A stretch of DNA of 64,000 nt from Aphanocapsa lilacina HA4352-LM1 (GTDB lineage Bacteria; Cyanobacteriota; Cyanobacteriia; Gloeobacterales; Gloeobacteraceae), in assembly GCA_019359725.1 (NCBI GenBank), contig JAHHGR010000008.1:20420-84419 (forward strand), given 5' to 3'. Within the stretch, counting starts at the first letter, position 1. Each line of letters opens with the position of its first letter. A program made the position numbers and the translations under genes. Below the pieces are notes generated by a model. It had not been told where the DNA came from. It did no database searches and saw nothing but the letters and a program-made list of their open reading frames with translations. Of the stretch, positions 9,602-16,742 are shown piece by piece.

Positions 9602-10801
9602 ATGCGCTTGTTCTTGGTGCTTCCGTTGCTTATGTCAGTGTGGGTCCTGCTAATCTGCCCGGTTCAGTCGGCGTCCACCGCGGCCCGCCGCTGGTGGGCC
9701 TACTTGAGCCCGGCCGAAGCCCGGCAACTTTATACCTCCCCTGTCTTCGCCGCGATCAAATCCGAGGCGCAGAGCACCTATCTGGGAGGCTTGCGGACCC
9801 CCAGAACTTGCTTGCACACCCGTTCGCCCTGGGTGCAGCAGATGGCCGCCGCCCAGGAGATGCTCTCAGCCACCTACCTCGCCCTCAAATGGGGCAAATA
9901 CGGCGGCGCCGACAACGCTGAACTTACCCCCTACCGCGAACAGATCGCAGCCAACTGGAAAGCAATCCTCGAAGCCGGACCGATCAACCTCTGGCAGGAC
10001 AACTTCGACGGTGTCACGCGCCAGTTCGTCGCCGGCGGCTGCGACTACACCAAATCCTACCAACCTGGTTGGTATGAAGGGGACATCGCTCTGCGCTTCT
10101 GGATATTTGGCGCCTTGCCTTCTTATGATGCGGTGCGCGACGAGCTGAGCACTGCTGAGCGCGAGGCGATCGACGCGTGGCTGCGGGGATTGGCAGACCA
10201 GCTGTGGTCGGGCCGCGATTTTGGTCGGGAGCACAACCGGGGGGCGAGCGCGGTGGCCCAGGCGCACGTGATTGCCCTGGTGCTGCAGGAGCGTTCGCGC
10301 TTCGAGTCGTACTATTTTCATTCGACGGGAGGTCTGAAAGATTACTACCGGCAGATGAACTACGCGCCGCTGGCCGGGTGCGACTTTCCCGACCGACCCG
10401 GACTGACGCGCGAACTGAGCTACCGCGACGGAGCCCATGGCATCCATCCGGTGATCCACGGTTTTGGGGCGCTCGCGGTGGCCGCCCATGCCGCCCGCAC
10501 CGGCGGGAGCGCCGATTGGAACGTTGCGCGCACCGGCGATCCTGCCGGGTTGCGGGCTGTACTCGATACCTGGTATGCCATCTCAGGCCCGCTGCGCCGC
10601 CGCTTCACCGCCTATGCCCATTGTCTGGAGCGCCGCTCCGGAGCTACCACCGCATTCAAAGAAGCGGCCCTCGATGGGCGCTTGTGGAGCCCGCTCGCCT
10701 TTATCGATCCGCGCTTTGCGGAGGTGGCCAAGCAGGGCCGCGGCAGTAGGCGCCTGCTCTGGCAGGCGCGCTCGCGGTTGTTTGCCCGCGGCACCCAGTA
10801 G
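9602..10801 (+). CDS. Secreted alginate-lyase-like protein, short paralogue
   Basis: About 399 residues containing only a signal peptide (MRLFLVLPLLMSVWVLLICP) and the helical lyase-like domain of the preceding gene; the Ig-like and lectin-like modules are absent. The middle of the domain is identical to the upstream protein, while the flanking parts are only roughly half identical (RRWWAYLSPAEARQLY versus RNWWVFLSPTEAELLY). The ATG directly before the signal peptide is chosen over an upstream frame extension that lacks signal character. Probably a tandem duplicate without the surface-binding modules. Function as a polysaccharide lyase is a moderate-confidence inference. Confidence 0.7.
   Translation: MRLFLVLPLLMSVWVLLICPVQSASTAARRWWAYLSPAEARQLYTSPVFAAIKSEAQSTYLGGLRTPRTCLHTRSPWVQQMAAAQEMLSATYLALKWGKYGGADNAELTPYREQIAANWKAILEAGPINLWQDNFDGVTRQFVAGGCDYTKSYQPGWYEGDIALRFWIFGALPSYDAVRDELSTAEREAIDAWLRGLADQLWSGRDFGREHNRGASAVAQAHVIALVLQERSRFESYYFHSTGGLKDYYRQMNYAPLAGCDFPDRPGLTRELSYRDGAHGIHPVIHGFGALAVAAHAARTGGSADWNVARTGDPAGLRAVLDTWYAISGPLRRRFTAYAHCLERRSGATTAFKEAALDGRLWSPLAFIDPRFAEVAKQGRGSRRLLWQARSRLFARGTQ
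9816..10380 (+). repeat. 565-bp identical tract, copy 2 (gene-conversion tract)
   Basis: Second copy of the perfect 565-bp match. The first mismatch on the right is C here versus T in copy 1, the first on the left is C versus G. The flanking coding sequence diverges at once. Confidence 0.97.
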
Positions 10802-10889
10802 CCACAACCTTCCTGTTTCCCGCCATCCTGCAAGACAAGATTGATACCGTTTTTGCTTTGCATTACTGTCAAACATCTGGAGGAAACCG

Positions 10890-11873
10890 ATGAAAGCATT
10901 CGTGCTCGCCGCCGGCAAGGGTACGCGCCTGCGCCCCTTCACCGACGCCCTGCCCAAGCCGCTGATGCCCGTGATGAACAAGCCCGTCATGGCCCACATC
11001 CTGGGACTGTGCCGCAAACACGGCCTCGACGAGGTCGTTGCAAACCTGCACTACAAAGGCGAAAAGATCAGCGAGTACTTCGGCAACGGCTCCCAGTACC
11101 AGGTGTCGCTGGGCTACTCCCGCGAGGAGCAACTGTTGGGCACCGCGGGCGGTGTGCGCCGCCAGGCGGACTTTTTGGCCGGCGGCCCTTTTTTGGTCAT
11201 CTCCGGCGACGTGATGACCGATCTGGATCTGACTGCCCTGCTGCAGTTCCACAAACAATCCGGCGCCGTCGCCACCATGGCCGTCAAAGAAGTCGGAGAC
11301 CCGAGCCGCTTCGGGGTTGTGGTGAGCGACAGCCACGGCAAAGTTGAAAGTTTTCAAGAAAAACCCACCCGGGGCACCGAGCGCTCGCGGTGGGCCAACA
11401 CCGGCATCTATGTGCTGGAGCCTGAGGTGTTCAATTACATCCCCGAGGCGACCTTCTTCGACTTCGGCAACGACTTGTTTCCGATGCTGGTGGCCAAGGG
11501 AGCACCGGTCTTTGCGATGCGCACGGGAGCCTACTGGTCGGATGTCGGTACCCTGGCGCAGTACCTGTACACGCATTGGGAATTGTTGACCCATCCCGAG
11601 ATTGTCCAGCGCATCGGCGAAGGGACGGTCGTAGAACCGGGGGCGGTGATCTCCGAACAGGCGCTCATCGGCCGCCACTGCACCATCGAAAAAGGGGCGC
11701 GGGTGCTGGGCTACAGCTGCGTGAGCGACGAGTGCGTGATTCGTGCCGGCTCGGTCGTGGTCGACAGTGTGATGTGGACGAGTGAGCAGCTGGGCGAGCG
11801 GCTCAGCGGCGACCTGGTGCGCTCGATCTGGGGCGACGGCAAGCACGTCTGCCTCGGCATCCCCAACCTCTAG
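10890..11873 (+). CDS. Sugar-phosphate nucleotidyltransferase (mannose-1-phosphate guanylyltransferase-like)
   Basis: About 327 residues. The N-terminal signature MKAFVLAAGKGTRLRPFTD and LPKPLMPVMNKPV is the nucleotide-binding loop of sugar nucleotidylyltransferases; SGDVMTD carries the metal-binding Asp, and FQEKPTR and WANTGIYVLEPEV are further family blocks. The last 100 residues (VVEPGAVISEQALIGRHCTI) form a left-handed beta-helix/hexapeptide-type domain. TGGAGG lies a few bases before the ATG. It would make GDP-mannose or a similar NDP-sugar for surface glycans; the exact nucleotide cannot be fixed by eye. An rfbC-like gene follows on the same strand. Confidence 0.8.
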   Translation: MKAFVLAAGKGTRLRPFTDALPKPLMPVMNKPVMAHILGLCRKHGLDEVVANLHYKGEKISEYFGNGSQYQVSLGYSREEQLLGTAGGVRRQADFLAGGPFLVISGDVMTDLDLTALLQFHKQSGAVATMAVKEVGDPSRFGVVVSDSHGKVESFQEKPTRGTERSRWANTGIYVLEPEVFNYIPEATFFDFGNDLFPMLVAKGAPVFAMRTGAYWSDVGTLAQYLYTHWELLTHPEIVQRIGEGTVVEPGAVISEQALIGRHCTIEKGARVLGYSCVSDECVIRAGSVVVDSVMWTSEQLGERLSGDLVRSIWGDGKHVCLGIPNL

Positions 11874-11973
11874 CTGCGAAGTGGGCGCTGCGCCCGACCC
11901 CGCTCCTCCCTTGCCGCCAAATTACGGTATATCTGGTAAGGCTCCAGCCTAAATGCACAAAGGGGAAAGTCGG

Positions 11974-12534
11974 GTGCAACGCATCGAAACCGCGCTTCCG
12001 GGCGTCTATGTGATTGAACCGAAGGTCTTCGGCGACGCCCGGGGTTTTTTTTATGAGTCCTACCACCGGGCCAAATTCACCGAGTTGGGGATCGCGGACG
12101 AGTTTGTGCAGGACAATTGCTCGCGCTCGGCGCGGGGCGTCCTGCGCGGCCTCCATTACCAGCTGCGTTTCCCCCAGGCCAAACTTTGCCGGGTCGTGGA
12201 GGGCGAAGTCTTCGATGTGGCCGTCGATATCCGCAAAGGTTCACCCACCTTCGGCCAGTGGGCGGGTGTGGTCCTCTCCGCCGAAAATAAGTGCCAGATC
12301 TATGTTCCGGCCGGTTTTGCCCACGGCTTCGCGGTGCTCTCGGAATCGGCGGAATTTCTTTACAAATGCAGCGATTTCTATCATCCCGAGGATGAGCAGG
12401 GAGTGCTCTGGAACGATCCGGACGTCGGCATTCCCTGGCCAGTGGAGGCCCCCATTCTCTCGGGCAAGGATCAGAAATACTTGCCGCTCAACCAGACGGA
12501 CCCGGAGCGGCTGCCGGTGTACCACCAGAAATAA
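11974..12534 (+). CDS. rfbC: dTDP-4-dehydrorhamnose 3,5-epimerase
   Basis: About 186 residues. RIETALPGVYVIEPKVFGD, ARGFFYESY, RSARGVLRGLHYQ (containing the catalytic His), KLCRVVEGEVFDVAVD and VPAGFAHGFAVLSE are textbook RmlC/RfbC motifs. The enzyme epimerises C3 and C5 of the keto-sugar intermediate in dTDP-L-rhamnose synthesis. A GTG start is preferred: GGGGA lies 7 bases upstream, and homologues begin directly before this motif. An ATG 21 bases upstream is possible and would add seven residues. No other rhamnose-pathway gene is in the window. Confidence 0.9.
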   Translation: MQRIETALPGVYVIEPKVFGDARGFFYESYHRAKFTELGIADEFVQDNCSRSARGVLRGLHYQLRFPQAKLCRVVEGEVFDVAVDIRKGSPTFGQWAGVVLSAENKCQIYVPAGFAHGFAVLSESAEFLYKCSDFYHPEDEQGVLWNDPDVGIPWPVEAPILSGKDQKYLPLNQTDPERLPVYHQK

Positions 12535-12541
12535 TGGGCAC

Positions 12542-12565
12542 GGGGGCACGCCGAAGGGTGCCCCC
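12542..12565 (+). terminator. Rho-independent terminator after rfbC
   Basis: GC-rich 8-bp stem (GGGGGCAC / GTGCCCCC) followed by CCGCTTTTA, just after the rfbC stop and abutting the 3' end of the convergent psaD gene. Confidence 0.65.
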
Positions 12566-12570
12566 CGCTT

Positions 12571-13005
12571 TTACACGTCGAAGGTTTCTTTGCCGGTGAA
12601 CTTGACATCGACCGGGTTAGGATTGTCGCCTATTTTGCGAGGCACGTAGCCGACCACCTCGCGGCCGGGATTGGACTTCTCCGAGGGGACGCCGTCCATC
12701 GGGAAAATCAGCACCTGTTCGCCGTTGGGATAGACCCGGTAAATCTTCGAATCGCGAATTTTGAAAGTGGAGACCAACTGCCGGTGCAGGGCGTGGCACT
12801 GCTCCTTGCGCGCCAGGTACAGGACGTTGGTGCCGGCGACCATCGTCGCCGCCCCGCCGGTCGGCATCTCGAAGACCTGCTCCTCTTTGCTGTTCCAGAC
12901 GATCAAATATTTTTCTTCGATCTGGGCTTTGCGGAGCAACCCCCCGGTGCTGCCACCGAACAAAGGCGTGCTGCCGCCGAAAGGCAATTCCTTGACGTCC
13001 GCCAT
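12571..13005 (-). CDS. psaD: Photosystem I subunit II (PsaD)
   Basis: About 144 residues that match PsaD closely: [62 protein letters not shown], then [15 protein letters not shown]. PsaD sits on the cytoplasmic face of photosystem I and helps dock ferredoxin. AGGAGA precedes the ATG by nine bases. The short leading segment [19 protein letters not shown] is a little longer than in many homologues. The gene is divergent from petN, with about 175 bases between starts, so both photosynthetic-complex genes may share a control region. Confidence 0.95.
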   Translation of the reverse strand: MADVKELPFGGSTPLFGGSTGGLLRKAQIEEKYLIVWNSKEEQVFEMPTGGAATMVAGTNVLYLARKEQCHALHRQLVSTFKIRDSKIYRVYPNGEQVLIFPMDGVPSEKSNPGREVVGYVPRKIGDNPNPVDVKFTGKETFDV

Positions 13006-13180
13006 AGCGTGGTTTCTCCTCGGGATATTGCGCCATGATAGGTCGCCCCAGATCGCGCTGGCAAGGGCGCGACAGGCGCTCGAACCACCGGCGGCGTAAA
13101 GAAATATGTCGAGGGATCGGCCGTGTGTTGCCCGGTTTGCAACTGTGGCATGATGAGTCTGTAACGTTCTGTATTGCTTG

Positions 13181-13267
13181 ATGGATCCCACCGTTGGCTG
13201 GATTGCTCTTTTGGCGTTTTTCGTCGTCTCCATCGCACTGGTGGTGTGGGGACGCAACGGTTTTTAG
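13181..13267 (+). CDS. petN: Cytochrome b6f complex subunit PetN
   Basis: A 28-residue reading frame beginning [14 protein letters not shown] and ending LVVWGRNGF. One hydrophobic helix ending in VVWGRNGF is the hallmark of PetN, the smallest b6f subunit; other cyanobacterial PetN proteins are 28-29 residues with the same ending. The gene is short enough to be missed by length cut-offs. A second small membrane-protein gene starts seven bases after its stop. No strong ribosome-binding site is visible, but length, composition and ending make the call firm. Confidence 0.9.
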   Translation: MDPTVGWIALLAFFVVSIALVVWGRNGF

Positions 13268-13273
13268 ACAAGC

Positions 13274-13438
13274 ATGCTTGAACAGATTCTGGTGGTGTTG
13301 CTGTTTGTGATGCTGGCGGCGATCACCGGCGGTATCGCCTATATCACCTGGGTTGATTTTCGCGACAGGCGTCGGCGAGCCGCTCCCAAAGCGCCCCAGG
13401 CGTCTCCCTCGACCCGCAGGCGCAAAGCCAAACGCTGA
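13274..13438 (+). CDS. Small single-helix membrane protein downstream of petN
   Basis: A 54-residue frame, MLEQILVVLLFVMLAAITGG at the N-terminus, with one transmembrane helix, then a strongly basic tail (FRDRRRR ... STRRRKAKR). It starts seven bases after petN and ends just before a strong bidirectional terminator, so the two form a small operon. I do not recognise the family. A basic cytoplasmic tail next to petN suggests a small accessory protein of a membrane complex, but that is only context. Confidence 0.65.
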   Translation: MLEQILVVLLFVMLAAITGGIAYITWVDFRDRRRRAAPKAPQASPSTRRRKAKR

Positions 13439-13451
13439 AAAGGCCATTTAA

Positions 13452-13489
13452 AACAACAAAGGGCAGGATCACTCCTGCCCTTTGTTGTT
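13452..13489. terminator. Bidirectional terminator between petN operon and cp12
   Basis: Perfect 17-bp inverted repeat around the core AAAGGGCAGGA / TCCTGCCCTTT with a 4-base loop. A-rich and T-rich arms on both sides make it work in either direction, closing the petN operon and the convergent cp12. Confidence 0.9.
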
Positions 13490-13504
13490 GGAATGGTGCA
13501 AAAT

Positions 13505-13732
13505 TTAGTCTTCGTAGATGCGGCACTCGGCGGCTTCGGGATTGTCGGCACAGTAGCTCTGTAAAGAATTCATCTTCTTATCTTTGCCGCCCGCGTGGGA
13601 GGCGGCCGCCTGCACTTCTTCAACAGCGTCCCAGGCGGCTGCGCACTGGGCGGACCCGTCGCCGTTGATCGAGCAAATTTCCTTGGCTTCGGCCTTTTCC
13701 TGTTGAATCAGTTTGTTGTAGTCGGTCGTCAT
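13505..13732 (-). CDS. cp12: Calvin-cycle regulator CP12
   Basis: A 75-residue protein with four cysteines at 20, 30, 61 and 70 and the conserved AWDAVEEVQAA core, ending YCADNPEAAECRIYED. CP12 is an intrinsically disordered redox switch that ties GAPDH and phosphoribulokinase into an inactive complex in the dark; the C-terminal Cys pair and ECRIYED tail contact GAPDH. Both disulfide pairs are present. It is monocistronic, facing petN across a shared terminator. Confidence 0.95.
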   Translation of the reverse strand: MTTDYNKLIQQEKAEAKEICSINGDGSAQCAAAWDAVEEVQAAASHAGGKDKKMNSLQSYCADNPEAAECRIYED

Positions 13733-13837
13733 AGTTTCGCCTTCGTGAATGCAGGACGGATGGATAGCCCTGTACGCTCCTCAGTATCGCTGAGAGGTCC
13801 GGCTTCCTGAGCTATTCGTAACATTTTTTTGAAGGTT

Positions 13838-14392
13838 TCAGCCTGTCTCCGGAGGGGGAGAAATCAGCTCAGAAAGAATCTGGGCGTAGCTTTTAACCTC
13901 CTGCCAGGTGGGGTCGAGCCCCAGCCGCTCTTCCCAGGTACGCAGTCGGCTGAGGGCCGCCGCCTGGTCGGAGGCCAGAATTTCCAGTTCTACAAAGGGT
14001 TCTTCAGGCAGTGCATCGAGGTCATCCAGCACCACTTCCGCGTCCTCACCGAGCTTCCAGACCGAGCGGGTCCGCCGCATGGCGGGTAGAGCGTCGGTGG
14101 CGATCAGTTGCACCAGCGAGCGGGCGGCGTCGAGCACCTGCGGCGAGAGGGGAACTTCGATTTCCCGGCGGCTGCGGATGCCGTCGGCGCTCAGTTGGGT
14201 CGGTCCTTTCGCGATGAGCTTGAGGCTGTCGCCGCTTGCACGCAGTCGCAGGTAATGCTTCTCGGGGCTGGTAAACCCGTGCACGTCCTCCTCGCGCAGC
14301 ACCCGAGGCGGGCCGTAGCACTCAGTGAGCTTGTGTTGCAGGGCGTCTCGCTGCGCTCGGGGCAGGCGGTACTTTTTTTCGACCTCGAACAT
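13838..14392 (-). CDS. CYTH-domain (class IV adenylyl cyclase / triphosphatase) protein
   Basis: About 184 residues. The start MFEVEKKYRL carries the ExExK signature of the CYTH superfamily, and later acidic/basic strands (YLRLRASGDSLKLIAKGP, RREIEVPL, EEPFVELEIL) fit the triphosphate tunnel fold. Members hydrolyse inorganic or thiamine triphosphate or act as adenylyl cyclases; which one applies here cannot be decided by eye. It lies 48 bases downstream of the M41-like protease gene on the same strand. Neighbours give no functional clue. Confidence 0.75.
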   Translation of the reverse strand: MFEVEKKYRLPRAQRDALQHKLTECYGPPRVLREEDVHGFTSPEKHYLRLRASGDSLKLIAKGPTQLSADGIRSRREIEVPLSPQVLDAARSLVQLIATDALPAMRRTRSVWKLGEDAEVVLDDLDALPEEPFVELEILASDQAAALSRLRTWEERLGLDPTWQEVKSYAQILSELISPPPETG

Positions 14393-14440
14393 GGGTGCCG
14401 GGTGTCGGGTGTCCGGTGTCAGTATCCCCCGAAACCGGAC

Positions 14441-15136
14441 CTACGCGCAGGTCGCCGGCTGCCGGGCGCGGTCGACCGCCGCCAGCAACGCGTCGAGCGG
14501 AACGTGGCGGCGCATGCCGTCCGCTACCTGCTCGATCAGCGGCGCGTCGACTTTGAGCAGTTGGCGAGCCTCCGCCTCGCAGGTCTGCTGCCAAAACCCG
14601 GCTCCCACGGGAGAACGGCCCTGGGCTTCGAGTCCGGCGTCGATGAGCGCAGCCCACTGCGCCAGTGTGCGCAAATCATGACCGGCTCCCACCGACTTCC
14701 CGAGCACCAGTTCTTCGCTCACTTTGCCGGCCACCAGTACAGTCAGGGTGCGCAGCAACTGTCTTGGATTGCGTGCGTCGGGGTGGTGCTCGAAGTAAGT
14801 GGCGCCACAGTGCTGGTGGAGGTAACTTGCCGCCGGGGTAAGCGCGTAGCCTGCGACCGGTACCCCAAGGCGGTGGGCGACGATGAGGTGACCCGCCTCG
14901 TGCACCGAGGCCACCCGTCGCCAGACGGGCCACTCGATCCACTGGTTGAAGCGCAGATGCATCCGACCGGCGAGCCTGGCCCAAACCGGCCGCATCAGCC
15001 GCAGTGCGCCAATCACCGTGGCTACCAGCAGGGCGGTCAGCTCGATCGGGCACTGCCACATCGCCCAGAACAAAAAGCTCAGCACCACAGCGAGCAGGCC
15101 ATCGGCGACTACTTCCCGCAGGATCGATAGGAGCAC
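14441..15136 (-). CDS. Free-standing M41-like membrane metalloprotease domain
   Basis: About 231 residues. The first 50 contain two hydrophobic helices; then VHEAGHLIVAHRLG places the zinc site HEAGH at residues 79-83, as in the FtsH (M41) peptidase domain. Further on LVAGKVSEELVLG and GAGHDLRTL resemble the FtsH segments around the third zinc ligand (AGRAAEEL...GAxxDL). The AAA+ ATPase half of FtsH is missing altogether. Such a protein could be an ATP-independent protease or a pseudoprotease; the zinc ligands look intact except that the third one needs an alignment to place. Confidence 0.7.
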   Translation of the reverse strand: MLLSILREVVADGLLAVVLSFLFWAMWQCPIELTALLVATVIGALRLMRPVWARLAGRMHLRFNQWIEWPVWRRVASVHEAGHLIVAHRLGVPVAGYALTPAASYLHQHCGATYFEHHPDARNPRQLLRTLTVLVAGKVSEELVLGKSVGAGHDLRTLAQWAALIDAGLEAQGRSPVGAGFWQQTCEAEARQLLKVDAPLIEQVADGMRRHVPLDALLAAVDRARQPATCA

Positions 15137-15191
15137 CCGGGCCTCCGCTCAGTGCAAACTGTTTGGCGACTATCCTATCAACCGGTGGCCT

Positions 15192-16550
15192 TCAGAAGCG
15201 GGCCGGGGTGGATTTTCCCTCGAAAGCGACCGCCAGACAGCGGCGCACGAAGCGGCGGGCCGCCCACGCCTGGGTGCCCCAGTGCAGGTGCAGATACGAA
15301 GCGTGCAGATTGCCGCGCACCCAGCCTTCTTGCCCGTCGTCGTCGAGTTGCCACAGCGGCGCGCCCGGCTGGGGTTCCATGCGCGAGCGGTGAAACAGGT
15401 GGCCGCGCAACTGTCTGCCGGCTTCGACGGCGCAGGAACTGTGCAAAGCCGTGGCCACCCGGTAGCCCAGTACCGTGCGTTTGCCCATCCAGCAACTGGC
15501 CTCCAGGATGCCCGCCATCGGGTGGGAGCGGCCCTCAAAGGTGCGTAGCGCTTCGCCCAGCACCATCAACCCGCCGCACTCGGCATAAAGGGGCACCCCA
15601 CGGGCCACCGCCCCCCGCAGTCCTGCCCAGAAGCGGGTTTTTTCGCTGAGTTCGCCCGCGCACAGCTCGGGAAAACCACCTCCCAACAGGTAGCCCCGGC
15701 AATCGGGCCACTCGCCGGCCAAAGGCGAAAAGGTCTCCAGCTGCGCCCCCAGGGCTGCGAGCAACTCCAGATTGTCCTGGTAGTAGAAGCTGAAGGCCCG
15801 GTCGCGGGCGACGGCGATGCGCACCGGCGGCAGTGGCTCCGCTTCCCAGCGCGGCAGGACGGGAGCAGCAGGCTGGATAGCCACCAGCGGCAGCAATTTC
15901 TGCCAGTCGAAGGAGCGCTCGGCGAGGGCAGCCAACTGCTGCTGGGTGCGCCGAAAGTCGGACAGTTCCTCCACCGGCAACAATCCCAGGTGGCGGTGCG
16001 GCAGGGCGATCGTTTCGTCTTTGTAGACGGTTCCCAATAGTTCCAGACCCTGGCTGCGCACCGCCTCGGCGAGGATCTGGGCGTGGCGCTCGGAGCCCAC
16101 CCGGTTGAGGATCACCCCGGCGATGCGCACGCGCGGGTCGAAGTGGCGAAATCCGTAGAGGGTGGCCGCCACCGAAAAGCCGGCCCCCGCTCCATCGATG
16201 ACCAGGATCACCGGCAAGCGCAACAGGCGGGCGACGTGGGCGGTGCTGGCAAAATCGCCCTGACCCGCCCGTCCGTCGAATAGCCCCATCACCCCTTCGA
16301 TGACGGCCGCCTGCTGGGCCTGGCAGTGGTGGTGGTAGGTGGCGCGCACGAACGGTTCGTCGGTCAAAAACAGGTCGAGGTTGACGCAGCCCTGGCCGGT
16401 GACGGCGGCGTGGAACATCGGGTCGATATAGTCGGGGCCGACTTTGAACGAGCGCACCCGCAGGCGGTGGGCCTTGAGGTAGGCAAGCAGAGCGAGGGTA
16501 ATCGTCGTCTTGCCGGTGCCGCTTGCCGGGGCTGCAATGATGACCGCCAT
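15192..16550 (-). CDS. cbiA: Cobyrinate a,c-diamide synthase
   Basis: About 452 residues. MAVIIAAPASGTGKTTITLA is the ATP-binding P-loop of CobB/CbiA; FKVGPDYIDPMFH and VIEGVMGLFDG are the next conserved blocks; the C-terminal half is a type-I glutamine amidotransferase-like domain with LLGGGFPE and YAECGGLMVLGE (catalytic Cys in AECGG). It amidates the a and c side chains of cobyrinate in (pseudo)cobalamin synthesis, using glutamine and ATP. The ATG before AVIIAAP is chosen; ten upstream in-frame residues (MRFFYWTTGS) do not look conserved. No cobalamin riboswitch is visible upstream. It is divergent from the EndoU-like gene. Confidence 0.9.
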   Translation of the reverse strand: MAVIIAAPASGTGKTTITLALLAYLKAHRLRVRSFKVGPDYIDPMFHAAVTGQGCVNLDLFLTDEPFVRATYHHHCQAQQAAVIEGVMGLFDGRAGQGDFASTAHVARLLRLPVILVIDGAGAGFSVAATLYGFRHFDPRVRIAGVILNRVGSERHAQILAEAVRSQGLELLGTVYKDETIALPHRHLGLLPVEELSDFRRTQQQLAALAERSFDWQKLLPLVAIQPAAPVLPRWEAEPLPPVRIAVARDRAFSFYYQDNLELLAALGAQLETFSPLAGEWPDCRGYLLGGGFPELCAGELSEKTRFWAGLRGAVARGVPLYAECGGLMVLGEALRTFEGRSHPMAGILEASCWMGKRTVLGYRVATALHSSCAVEAGRQLRGHLFHRSRMEPQPGAPLWQLDDDGQEGWVRGNLHASYLHLHWGTQAWAARRFVRRCLAVAFEGKSTPARF

Positions 16551-16742
16551 GGAGCCTGTCGTCCAGTAAAAAAACCGCATTTCAGTCTATAGGCAAAATC
16601 CGGGTGGCTGCTACGTTGAACGGGGAGACAGGTGGTCCAAATTGTTGCGCACCCATGGCCGACCCGGCATATTCGCACTGCAATGTCGCTAGAAAGAGGC
16701 AATGGCGGTGAAATACATCCACCGTGCGGGAGGCGGCAAACC

